From NCBI GenBank assembly GCA_005793285.1, contig SXPO01000234.1, forward strand, positions 1-5,951: a stretch of DNA of 5,951 bases, read 5' to 3'. Under the pieces are notes generated by a model, which was not told the origin of the DNA, ran no database searches, and saw only the letters and a list, made by a program, of their open reading frames with translations. Below are positions 1 through 5,316 of this stretch, in pieces (the stretch's first letter is position 1; each line of letters opens with the position of its first letter). The DNA comes from Nitrospiraceae bacterium (lineage in GTDB: Bacteria; Nitrospirota; Nitrospiria; Nitrospirales; Nitrospiraceae). The position numbers were made by a program, and so were the translations under genes.

Positions 1-93
1 GCCGCTGCTGAGGCGAAACACGACGAGGGCCGTGACGGCAAAGAAAATGATCACGCCGAGCGTGACGATCGGATGTTGCTTCAAGGAATTCAT
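1..93 (-). CDS. RND efflux periplasmic adaptor (HlyD/AcrA-like membrane fusion protein), N-terminus only
   Basis: Only the first 31 codons lie in the window. They read as a short polar start (MNSLKQHP), a hydrophobic stretch at about residues 9-27 (IVTLGVIIFFAVTALVVF) and then RLSSG. This is the usual start of the inner-membrane-anchored adaptor that links an RND pump to an outer-membrane channel. The start is ATG at 93-91. It overlaps the TetR stop codon (TGA at 92-90) by four bases, giving ATGA, with a GGGAGG ribosome site about eight bases upstream inside the TetR gene, so the two genes should be translationally coupled. The family call rests on the N-terminal anchor and on the well-known TetR-adaptor-pump gene order. 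No adaptor core domain (lipoyl, hairpin or barrel) is visible. Another single-pass membrane protein is possible. Confidence 0.55.
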   Translation of the reverse strand, partial: MNSLKQHPIVTLGVIIFFAVTALVVFRLSSG

Positions 94-737
94 CGCGCAC
101 GCCTCCCTGGCGTCGTACGGCTGGCTGGTTGCTTGATGAGACCGGTGAGGAACAGATCGACGTAGGTCGAGACCGTGTCCTCGTGGGATCGATGCATCGG
201 AACGTCGAAGATTTCATGGAGCAAACGGTGATGGACGACCATGCCGATGAAGGCGCGGGCCGCCAGGAGGGGATCGACCGGGCGAAAGGCTCCGTCGTCG
301 ATCCTGGTCCGGATGTAGGAAGCCAGGTGGTCGTAGAACACTTTATGGTGCTTGCCGAAGAACATCTCGGAGAGTTCATGCCCCTCCAAGGCGCTGAAGA
401 GCAAGAGCCGCAAGAGGGTCGAATCGACGTCGGGGCGAATGCGCGAGCTCGCGATCATGGTGAAGACGCGATGGTCGTCCCGTTTCTTGGAGGCCTCCTC
501 CACCGCTTCGAGCAGTTCGTTGACGGTCACTTTCTCCGCCAGAATCGCGGCATAGAGCGCCCGCTTCGTCGGGAAATGTTTGAAGACCAGGGCCTCGCTC
601 ACGCCAGCCGATTTGGCGATTTCTTTGGTCGTGGTGCCGTTGAACCCCTTGGCGGCAAAGAGCGACGCAGCCGCGGTAATCAGGCCGGCCTGCCGTTCTC
701 TGCTGGAGGGGCGCATGGTTCGAGCGGTCTGTTTCAT
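90..737 (-). CDS. TetR/AcrR-family transcriptional repressor
   Basis: The product has 215 residues, normal for TetR repressors. Residues about 14-62 form the DNA-binding domain: a first helix (LITAAASLFAAKGF), then TTTKEIAKSAGVSEALVFKHF, with the family's helix-turn-helix signature and the closing FPTKRALY. The rest is helical (RLLLFSALEGHELSEMFF, ARAFIGMVVHHRLLHEIF) and would form the ligand-binding and dimer domain; the ligand cannot be read from it. I chose ATG at 737 because it leaves about 33 bases to the predicted transcription start and has a GAGAG ribosome site. The open frame continues upstream to 878, but through the promoter and operator, so that extension is not coding. A second ATG at 716 lacks a ribosome site. 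The gene overlaps the adaptor start by 4 bp, which suggests it controls, and is co-transcribed with, an efflux operon. A dyad in its own promoter points to autoregulation. Confidence 0.9.
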   Translation of the reverse strand: MKQTARTMRPSSRERQAGLITAAASLFAAKGFNGTTTKEIAKSAGVSEALVFKHFPTKRALYAAILAEKVTVNELLEAVEEASKKRDDHRVFTMIASSRIRPDVDSTLLRLLLFSALEGHELSEMFFGKHHKVFYDHLASYIRTRIDDGAFRPVDPLLAARAFIGMVVHHRLLHEIFDVPMHRSHEDTVSTYVDLFLTGLIKQPASRTTPGRRAR

Positions 738-754
738 CAAGCTCTCACGAGTGA

Positions 755-770
755 GTGAGTGGTTACTCAC
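755..770. promoter_or_regulatory. Probable TetR operator, GTGAGT-N4-ACTCAC
   Basis: A perfect 6-bp inverted repeat with a 4-base spacer lies just upstream of the TetR gene. It sits at the predicted transcription start of the promoter at 777-806. A second, weaker dyad CTCAC-GA-GTGAG at 744-755 adjoins it, so GTGAG half-sites are repeated in tandem at 751-759. TetR dimers bind such dyads, and this position would block transcription of the regulator and the adaptor behind it. Binding is inferred; the symmetry is seen directly. Confidence 0.65.
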
Positions 771-776
771 CGTCGA

Positions 777-806
777 ACAATACCATGAGGGGAGGTTTCC
801 TGACAA
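777..806 (-). promoter_or_regulatory. Predicted sigma-70 promoter of the TetR-efflux operon
   Basis: On the minus strand, TTGTCA (806-801) and TATTGT (782-777) are separated by 18 bases. They match the -35 and -10 consensus at 5/6 and 4/6 positions. Transcription would start near 770, at the edge of the operator dyad, giving a leader of about 33 bases. A further TATACT hexamer lies at 843-838, with only a poor -35 (TTTTCG, inside the repeat at 855-867); it could be a second, weaker promoter. Confidence 0.5.
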
Positions 807-854
807 GAAACGAGGGGGTTTGCGGCAGGACGGCCGGAGTATAGCGCAACAACC

Positions 855-887
855 AATTTGCGAAAAACCTGCACGCAATTTGCGACG
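855..887 (-). repeat. Two inverted copies of the TCGCAAATT repeat, left side
   Basis: Read on the minus strand, TTTTTCGCAAATT (867-855) is identical over 13 bases to plus-strand positions 5312-5324. A second minus-strand copy, CGTCGCAAATT at about 887-877, matches the right-hand copy near 5407-5417 with one mismatch. The two left copies are 23 bases apart. They lack the ACTTG tail of the right-hand copies, so they are partial or diverged. They lie outside any convincing gene. The function is unknown. Confidence 0.5.
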
Positions 888-915
888 GAATATTTCACAC
901 CGAGCAGAAGAAACA

Positions 916-957
916 CCCCGAGGGTGGCACGTTCAAAAACGTACAACCCTCGCCGGG
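916..957 (-). terminator. Rho-independent-type terminator for leftward transcription
   Basis: CGAGGGT (919-925) pairs with ACCCTCG (946-952). The stem continues with two mismatches to ACGTT/AACGT around a CAAA loop, 13 of 15 pairs in all. CCCC (916-919) and GGGG (955-958) can add outer pairs past a small bulge. Read leftward, the stem is followed by TGTTTCTTCT, a modest U-rich tail. No such tail follows on the plus strand, so the hairpin should stop transcripts arriving from the phage tail genes before they enter the TetR promoter. Confidence 0.55.
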
Positions 958-979
958 GAGCTTGCCCGCGCCGGTGCGG

Positions 980-1141
980 CTATTTCAAAGAGCCAAACTG
1001 TTCCGATCTGGCGGCGAACCGCTGGGCCAGATCTCGGTCGTGAACTCGGGTTGTCTCTCGACAAGCCTTACAAGGCGGTGTGTCCAGCCGGCGCTGGAGG
1101 CCTACCTTCCTCGGACCTTGGAACGGTCTGTGTCTGCCCAT
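980..1141 (-). CDS. Possible small protein of 53 residues, unrecognised
   Basis: An open frame runs from ATG at 1141 to TAG at 980, on the same strand as the tail genes and between the last of them and the terminator at 916-957. It begins MGRHRPFQGPRKVG, has a CKAC pair of cysteines near residues 24-27, and ends DLAQRFAARSEQFGSLK, a plausible amphipathic helix. An AAGGG lies about eight bases before the start. It is strongly basic. I recognise no family. It may be chance in GC-rich DNA: codon use is not strongly biased and it is short. Placement between tail operon and terminator is the main argument for it. Confidence 0.25.
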   Translation of the reverse strand: MGRHRPFQGPRKVGLQRRLDTPPCKACRETTRVHDRDLAQRFAARSEQFGSLK

Positions 1142-1209
1142 TCAACGGCCCTTCATAGGGCTCTCAAGCTGCCGGCATGGGGGTGACGAGCGTGCCGGGC
1201 AGTAACCAT

Positions 1210-2349
1210 TTAGGTTCGCATGCGTTGCCGGCGCTCCTGCGGCGTCAACGCGCGAAATTCACCAGCTTTGTAGATGCCATTCTGGTGGAGCCAGCCGCTC
1301 GGCGCGATGTCGCGGGTGTGAAACTGCAATGCCCGATACAGGCGCCTAGACGGATTGAGCTTCTTCGCTTCGATGTGGCGGTCTGCCGCATCCAGGGCCG
1401 CTTGCGGGATCGCAAATTGTGACAACATCTCCAGTGGGATCAGTTTTGGCTCGCTGTTTGGCACGCTGATCGGCTGTACGGGGAGTATCCGTTGCTGTCT
1501 CCGAAGCACCAGTCCCTCCATTGGATCATCAAGAAAAACATCCTCAGTCACGGAAGGCGGATCATCGGACACCCATACAGCTACAACATCACCCGATGCC
1601 GGATTGACAGCAATCCAGACGGTGGGATCATCAGAGGCTGTGACGTAGCGCCAACGTGCCCCGAAAGTTACACCGTTCGCGGCGCCGGAGATGGCAATTC
1701 TGGCAACCGTATTAGCAGGATCCGTTGTCTGGGGGACCCACATGCCCCACGTGCTACTCCCGTCGGAGCTATACAATGTGGGAGCGAAGGAATAGTCATT
1801 GAGGACAATTCCATAGATAACGTTTGCGCTGTCCGTCACCGTTGCACTCCCCGTGGCCGTTTTGAGTTCCGGCGTGCCGACGCTGGGCTTCATGATGCGC
1901 GCCTGATTGATAACGGCGAAGGAGCGGGCGTCGGTCGTGCTGGTGATGGCGGAGCCGCTCGCGACGAGGGTGCCGATTTTCACGCTGTCGGCAGGGGGCG
2001 TGCCGGCGGTATTCACCTCAAAGGCCGCTCCAGTCACGAGGTTCGCCCCGTCCCGCAAAAGCTTGAGATACACGTGGCTTGTCGCGGAGGCCGCGGCAGT
2101 GATGGTCGTCGAACCCGGAATGTCCACGAATCGGCCACTGATCATCGCTTGGCAGGCCGGCACGTCGATGTTGAGATTGGCCGAGCTGGCAGGCAGGACG
2201 CCGCCAGTATAGACAAAGTTCGCTGCCGTGAGCGCTGCCATGACCTCCTGCCACTGATTCTCCAGCAGCTTCTTGCCGTTGCCGGCGGTCTGAGCGACAT
2301 CATTTTGCGAGGGCCAAATGTCTTCGTTGGCGGCGGCGTAGTCGGGCAT
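1210..2349 (-). CDS. Phage tail-fibre-like protein
   Basis: The product has 379 residues. Residues about 1-145 resemble the N-terminal region of many siphophage tail-fibre and receptor-binding proteins: IWPSQNDVAQTAGNGKKLLENQW, then a beta-rich segment with ISGRFVDI, HVYLKLL and a closing SAITSTTDAR (residues 134-142) before the next domain. Residues about 165-265 form a second beta-rich domain (YVTASDDPTVWIAVNPASGD, VWVSDDPP). The C-terminal 110 residues are more helical and basic (LDAADRHIEAKKLNPSRRLYRALQF) and end in RRQRMRT. The start is ATG at 2349 with GGAGG (2358-2354) four bases upstream, 12 bp after the stop of the preceding tail gene. The 3' half is clearly less GC-rich than the 5' half, as expected for a mosaic receptor-binding gene. 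The call is by pattern and context; the host receptor is unknown. Confidence 0.7.
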   Translation of the reverse strand: MPDYAAANEDIWPSQNDVAQTAGNGKKLLENQWQEVMAALTAANFVYTGGVLPASSANLNIDVPACQAMISGRFVDIPGSTTITAAASATSHVYLKLLRDGANLVTGAAFEVNTAGTPPADSVKIGTLVASGSAITSTTDARSFAVINQARIMKPSVGTPELKTATGSATVTDSANVIYGIVLNDYSFAPTLYSSDGSSTWGMWVPQTTDPANTVARIAISGAANGVTFGARWRYVTASDDPTVWIAVNPASGDVVAVWVSDDPPSVTEDVFLDDPMEGLVLRRQQRILPVQPISVPNSEPKLIPLEMLSQFAIPQAALDAADRHIEAKKLNPSRRLYRALQFHTRDIAPSGWLHQNGIYKAGEFRALTPQERRQRMRT

Positions 2350-2361
2350 AGGGCCTCCGGA

Positions 2362-2883
2362 TCAGCTGGCTGAGAGCGTGATGGTGTGGATCACGGTCAG
2401 GGTGTTGGTGTTGGTTTTGGCTTTATCGGAAAAGGTGACCCGCGCGACCATGGTGCCGCCGCTGGCGGCGGTGAAGGCGCCGCCCTCTCGATAGGTGATG
2501 CCGTTGCCTTGCGTGCGGCCGAGATGCAGCGTTAGTTCGAGCTGGCCATTGAGGGCACTCGATCGCGTGAACACCGCGCGATAACTTTCCGCGCCGAGCG
2601 CGGTCTGCGTCACGTTCGGCGCGGTGGCATCGGTGCCGAGGGCATAATGCGAGAGTGGGCCGTCGCTGTTCGCGCGCGCGCGGGAGCAGAAGAAGGTTCG
2701 CCCGGCGGTGACGACGAGATTGCTCCGCACCTCGCGCACGGTCTTGATGCAACGCGGACGGATGAACCGGCCGCGTCGGTCCCGGATCCGATAGAACTGC
2801 TGCACCACCTCGACCCGGCCGCTGAGGCGCAGCCGATCGGCGTTGGCATCCTGTCGATCTTTCATGGGGGCCCCACAACGCAT
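2362..2883 (-). CDS. Phage tail protein of unknown role, 173 residues
   Basis: The N-terminus is charged (MKDRQDANADRLRLSGRVEV, YRIRDRRGRF). It is followed by a pattern common in small tail-fibre or tail-tip accessory proteins: HYALGTDATAPNVTQTALG, SYRAVFTRSS, REGGAFTAASGGTMVARVTF and a C-terminal TLTVIHTITLSAS, which is strongly beta. I chose ATG at 2883 because it overlaps the stop of the preceding gene as TGATG and has GGAG about eight bases upstream. An in-frame ATG at 2922 lies inside the upstream gene, and one at 2865 lacks a good ribosome site. It is followed 12 bp later by the tail-fibre-like gene, so the three tail genes are one transcription unit read leftward. It is probably structural in a virion tail, but may no longer be used, since the operon is truncated upstream. 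Confidence 0.65.
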   Translation of the reverse strand: MRCGAPMKDRQDANADRLRLSGRVEVVQQFYRIRDRRGRFIRPRCIKTVREVRSNLVVTAGRTFFCSRARANSDGPLSHYALGTDATAPNVTQTALGAESYRAVFTRSSALNGQLELTLHLGRTQGNGITYREGGAFTAASGGTMVARVTFSDKAKTNTNTLTVIHTITLSAS

Positions 2884-3764
2884 CAGCCGAACTCCGCTTC
2901 TCCGAACTCGCCTGTGCCCCATTCGCCGGTCGCGCCGGTGGCCAATGTGGCCGTGACGCTGTCGGTGACGGCAACCAGGTCGTCGGCGGGAATCAAAAAA
3001 TTGATCACTTCGTTTTCGCGCGCCACAAATTGGCGGTTGCTTTCATAGAATTTCTTCCAGAACTCCACCCAGCCGCCCAGATGTTCGCCGTCCACGGCCT
3101 CGATGTCGTAGCGCAGGAATGTGCCCTGGTTGCTGATGCGCACGGACTCGATGAGCCAATTGCCGGAGAGGCCTAGCTCGCTCAAATTCGCCGGCGCAAG
3201 CATCCCGGTCTGGAGGCCCGGCAAGTCGGTCGAGGCGCGGAGGATATTCGGGATGCGCCCGAACTTGTCGAGCAGCCCGCGCGCCTTGTCGAGGGCGAGA
3301 TCCTGGCCGTCCAGGTTGGTGAAATTTTCGAGGTGCTCGTAGATCCCGCTGCCGCCTTCCACGCCCTGGCGCTCCGCGACCAGGCTGTCCTTCCGCGCGG
3401 CGACGATCACGTCATAGAGGCCGATATAGGTCACGTTGAGCACGTCGGACGTCGAGAGCAGCGTCTCACTGGGATCCTGCGTGATTTCGGTCGAATCCTT
3501 GTTCCAGTAGAACTGCTTGCCGCTGTCGACGCTGCGGATGCCGAGCGTCTTCGCGGCGCCGCCGTTCACGTTGAGATTCGATGGGACCTGCGCCACAGGA
3601 TAGCCGACGTTCCACGTCCGCTTCGAGCCGTCCCCCTTGAACGATTCGGTCTGCGGATCGGTGAGGTCTTTGCCGGCGCGGACGTATTGATAGTTCCGGT
3701 ATTGGCCGCGCGTGGTTCGCTTGTGGAGCTTCGCGCGTAAGAGCGTCGTCCCATTCCAACCAGT
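2883..3764 (-). pseudogene. Phage tail/baseplate-type protein, 5'-truncated (293 residues remain)
   Basis: The frame runs without any ATG, GTG or TTG from a stop at 3767-3765 down to GTG at 3596, and that GTG has no ribosome site. The codons upstream of it are clearly part of the protein: WNGTTLLRAKLHKRTTRGQY, then TESFKGDGSKRTWNVGYPVA, LNVNGG, KQFYWNKDSTEITQD and DVLNVTYIGLYDVIV. This is a layout I recognise from the C-terminal half of a siphophage tail protein family, with a later conserved core of SGIYEHLENF, RGLLDKFGRIP and LGGWVEFWKKF. Full-length relatives have a substantial N-terminal half (from memory; not checked). Here that half is missing and DNA of opposite coding sense begins at about 3741-3765. 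The C-terminus ends in Gly/Glu-rich repeats (GEWGTGEFGEAEFG). The gene is therefore broken, although a shorter product from GTG 3596 cannot be excluded. Confidence 0.75.
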
Positions 3765-3986
3765 TCAACGGTAGTCAGCGAGCCGCCAGGCGTATATACT
3801 CCCGATGCCGTATCGCTGGTGGGGCTGGGTGAGGATGAACGGCGTACCGTTCTCCGCATGCTTGATGCGTTACGGTCCGGGCAAGCTGATGTGCATCAGC
3901 ATCTTATTGGGCAATTGAAGATCATCGAACTGGTCGTGCAATCGCGCCGGAAGCTGCCCCGCCCGAAGGAGGGTAATGGATCATGA
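3741..3986 (+). pseudogene. 3' fragment of an unrecognised gene (start missing), or a short leader ORF
   Basis: The frame is open from a TAA at 3738-3740 to TGA at 3984-3986. From about 3768 it reads like real protein: TVVSEPPGVYTPDAVSLVGL, then the helical GEDERRTVLRMLDAL, QADVHQHLIGQLKIIELVVQ and a basic end SRRKLPRPKEGNGS. No ATG occurs before 3858. The only other candidate, GTG at 3819, lacks a ribosome site. It overlaps the next gene by 11 bp, as genes in an operon do. Together with the start-less phage gene facing it, this suggests its 5' end was removed by the same rearrangement. I do not recognise the family. If the promoter at 3772-3800 is real, a 55-residue product from GTG 3819 would be almost leaderless. 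Confidence 0.5.
3772..3800 (+). promoter_or_regulatory. Weak candidate promoter for the nuclease cluster
   Basis: TAGTCA (3772-3777) and TATACT (3795-3800) are 17 bases apart, matching -35 and -10 at 4/6 and 5/6 positions. The element lies just right of the rearrangement junction and would start transcripts near 3807, ahead of the genes at 3976, 4232 and 4552. It also lies inside the open fragment, so it may be chance. It is the only reasonable promoter I see for this unit inside the window. Confidence 0.3.
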
Positions 3987-4218
3987 TCCAGACGCTGCGC
4001 TCTCACAGTTGTTTTGTTCCGAGATGCCGGTAGCCGATCGGCAACTCCTCCTAGAGCTTGGCGAATTATTAGCTCGCACGAACGGACGGTATCGGCAGGA
4101 AATCGGGAGCACCATCAGAATGATCCGTGTCGCTGTGGAGAGTGAGTCTCCGTGCGATAGCGATAGCCGACCGCATGATTCTGGCCGCGTGATCCCGTTC
4201 AAACGGCGGACGGATTGA
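3976..4218 (+). CDS. Hypothetical protein, 80 residues
   Basis: A small soluble protein that I do not recognise. Residues about 5-45 are helical (VADRQLLLELGELLARTNGR and on into RQEIGSTIRMIRVAV). The last 25 residues are polar and probably disordered, ending RVIPFKRRTD. The start is ATG at 3976, preceded by a strong GAAGGAGGG (3965-3973) that is unusually close, about three bases. The alternative ATG at 3983 runs into a stop after 16 codons, so 3976 is preferred. The gene overlaps the upstream fragment by 11 bp and ends 13 bp before the exported 107-residue protein. The leucine-rich helices could mediate dimerisation or bind a partner. That is speculation. Confidence 0.6.
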   Translation: MDHDPDAALSQLFCSEMPVADRQLLLELGELLARTNGRYRQEIGSTIRMIRVAVESESPCDSDSRPHDSGRVIPFKRRTD

Positions 4219-4231
4219 ACATGGAGGACCA

Positions 4232-4555
4232 ATGAAGACTATCCTGGGATCCATCTTGCTCTGTCTCGTCGCGTCGCTGAACGTCGCCGCCGAGGAGCCT
4301 GTGGTTTTCACGCAGTCGGCGAACGGAAGCCGTGCTCTTCGTCCATTCACAGTCAAAGATCATTGGGAGACCCGCTGGAGCTCGACGAAGGAAATCACCG
4401 TCTGGAAGTTAGACCGGGAGGGAGAACCGCTCGAACGACTGGCGCACACCACGATCCCCGGAACTGGCGCAACGTATCAGGCCAAAGGTGGAACGTTTTC
4501 TCTGAAAATCGTTAGCCAAGGGGAGTGGACGATCACTGTGGTGCAGCTACCGTGA
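4232..4555 (+). CDS. Exported small protein of unknown function, 107 residues
   Basis: The product begins with a clear Sec signal peptide: MK, a hydrophobic core (ILGSILLCLVASLNV) and a likely signal peptidase I cut after Ala-20 (NVAA-EE). Cys-11 lies inside the core without a Gly/Ala/Ser before it, so this is not a lipoprotein signal. The mature part of about 87 residues is beta-rich: FTVKDHWETRWSSTKEITVW, then EPLERLAHTTIPGTGATYQA and SLKIVSQGEWTITVVQLP. This resembles small periplasmic beta-sandwich proteins, but I cannot name a family. The start is ATG at 4232 with GGAGG (4223-4227) four bases upstream. Its stop overlaps the nuclease start as GTGA, so the two exported proteins are probably made together and may act together, for example as a carrier, chaperone or inhibitor of the nuclease. 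That pairing is inference. Confidence 0.7.
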   Translation: MKTILGSILLCLVASLNVAAEEPVVFTQSANGSRALRPFTVKDHWETRWSSTKEITVWKLDREGEPLERLAHTTIPGTGATYQAKGGTFSLKIVSQGEWTITVVQLP

Positions 4556-5001
4556 AGAGATTCGTCAGTGTCGTCGTTGGCGTTTTACTCTTGGGAGTTC
4601 AGCCGGTCCAGGCACAAACGACATGGGATGTTGGCCCAGTCACCTATCACACCTGCTATGATGGGGACACCTGCATGATTTCGATCCCTGGCGTCCCTCC
4701 GCTATTCGGGGACCATATCCCGGTCAGACTCCTCGGGATCGACACCCCTGAGATCAAAGGTCAATGTGAGGAAGAAAAAGCGCTGGCTCGCGAGGCGCGT
4801 GATTTCGCCCGCACGCTCTTGAGTGAGGCGAAAGAGGTCCGGTTGGTCCAGGCCAGCCGTGGAGACAAGTATTTTAGAGTGTTGGGTCGCCTGGTCGCCG
4901 ACGGCAAAGACCTCAGCCAGTCCCTACTCGATGCCCATCTCGCCGTCGCCTATAATGGTGGCACCAAAATAGCCCAATGGTGCCAGCCTGTATTAAATTA
5001 G
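4552..5001 (+). CDS. Exported thermonuclease (staphylococcal nuclease-like)
   Basis: This is a predicted Ca2+-dependent phosphodiesterase that cuts DNA and RNA, acting outside the cytoplasm. The 149-residue product has a signal peptide (KRFVSVVVGVLLLG, cut after VQA-21) and one SNase domain from about residue 29. All active-site positions of the family are visible: YDGDT with Asp-37 and Asp-39, VRLLGIDTPE with Arg-59, Asp-64 and Glu-67, and DKYFRVLGRL with Arg-109. They match staphylococcal nuclease Asp-19, Asp-21, Arg-35, Asp-40, Glu-43 and Arg-87. LSQSLLDAHLAVAYNGG fits the following conserved segment. Four cysteines (35, 41, 72, 144), absent from the staphylococcal enzyme, could form disulfides in the periplasm. 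I chose GTG at 4552 because it gives a proper signal peptide and a 4-bp overlap with the preceding stop. A GTG at 4525 would put polar residues ahead of it. Possible roles include nutrient scavenging, DNA processing or antagonism. Confidence 0.88.
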   Translation: MKRFVSVVVGVLLLGVQPVQAQTTWDVGPVTYHTCYDGDTCMISIPGVPPLFGDHIPVRLLGIDTPEIKGQCEEEKALAREARDFARTLLSEAKEVRLVQASRGDKYFRVLGRLVADGKDLSQSLLDAHLAVAYNGGTKIAQWCQPVLN

Positions 5002-5080
5002 ATACCCGACCGTCACTTTTCAGAGATTAGAGAATTTTCCGTGGCACTCGGGACTCGGATATCCACAGGTCTTTTCCATC

Positions 5081-5096
5081 TTTCGCAAATTACTTG
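5081..5096 (+). repeat. TTTCGCAAATTACTTG repeat, copy 1
   Basis: This 16-mer is identical to the copy at 5314-5329. The flanks differ, so the repeated unit is short. It lies 80 bp after the nuclease stop. In one frame all three copies would encode F(A/VA)NYL, but no continuous gene links them. Confidence 0.7.
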
Positions 5097-5156
5097 GTGG
5101 CGCACCTAGCGCGGCGATCCGGTAGGTTTTCGATGTTAGAAACCCTGTAAAATGCT

Positions 5157-5187
5157 CCCAGTGCCATCCCAGTGCCAAAATGGCACT
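5157..5187. repeat. Direct repeat CCCAGTGCCA x2 with a perfect AGTGCCA/TGGCACT hairpin
   Basis: CCCAGTGCCA occurs at 5157-5166 and again at 5168-5177. The second copy pairs with TGGCACT at 5181-5187 across a 3-base AAA loop, and the first copy can pair with the same arm as an alternative. TGGCACT also occurs at 5042-5048. No T-run follows on either strand, so it is not a standard terminator. Confidence 0.55.
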
Positions 5188-5269
5188 AGGATTCTGCCGG
5201 CCCATGACTCCCGTTGAATGATTTTCTCTTGAATTGAAGCGGGTTTGAAGCGTTCGTGAAGGCATAATT

Positions 5270-5316
5270 AAGAGGCCCGTCGATTTGCGAAACTTCTCCC
5301 GTTCCGGCCTCTTTTT
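5270..5316 (+). terminator. Possible rightward terminator with a long loop (AAGAGGCC...GGCCTCTTTTT)
   Basis: AAGAGGCC (5270-5277) pairs perfectly with GGCCTCTT (5306-5313) and a T-run continues to 5316, as in an intrinsic terminator. The loop is 28 bases, longer than usual, and holds an inverted copy of the nearby repeat that can pair elsewhere. It would end transcripts from the nuclease cluster, although 270 bp after the stop codon. A different structural role is possible. Confidence 0.35.

Larger units (their letters stand above)
771..1209. other. Mostly non-coding spacer between the TetR promoter and the phage tail genes
   Basis: This stretch holds the TetR promoter, the two left-hand TCGCAAATT repeats, the leftward terminator and the doubtful 53-codon ORF. 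Several longer open frames cross it on the plus strand (for example to 1158 and 1186), but they have arginine- and serine-rich shadow-like composition and no ribosome sites. Small dyads such as GCCTTACAAGGC (1065-1076) and CCAGC-N4-GCTGG (about 1084-1097) are present. I looked for a tRNA or other RNA gene and could not fold one. The left boundary of the phage remnant probably lies here. Confidence 0.5.

Noticed and set aside
129..758. Long plus-strand open frame opposite the TetR gene
   Set aside because: It is the antisense shadow of a well-supported TetR gene. Its predicted protein has no recognisable domain and its composition follows the GC-rich codon bias of the other strand.
1040..1100. 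Possible tRNA or small RNA around the GCCTTACAAGGC dyad
   Set aside because: The minus strand contains CCTTGTAAGG, which resembles an anticodon loop, but no cloverleaf with acceptor, D and T arms could be formed.
580..1186. Overlapping plus-strand open frames across the left spacer
   Set aside because: They run through the TetR gene, its promoter, repeats and terminator, lack ribosome sites, and have arginine- and serine-rich shadow composition.
1210..2349. Diversity-generating retroelement target in the tail-fibre gene
   Set aside because: There is no reverse transcriptase in the window, no second near-copy of the gene's 3' end and no lectin-like C-terminus.
1492..2373. 293-codon plus-strand open frame opposite the tail-fibre gene
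   Set aside because: It is antisense to a gene with a ribosome site, operon spacing and phage-type sequence. The frame is rich in Arg, Gly and His, as shadow frames in GC-rich DNA are.
5020..5265. 81-codon minus-strand open frame in the repeat-rich spacer
   Set aside because: It has no ribosome site, overlaps the hairpins and a repeat copy, and matches no family I know. If the repeat family is widespread, similar spurious proteins would appear elsewhere.
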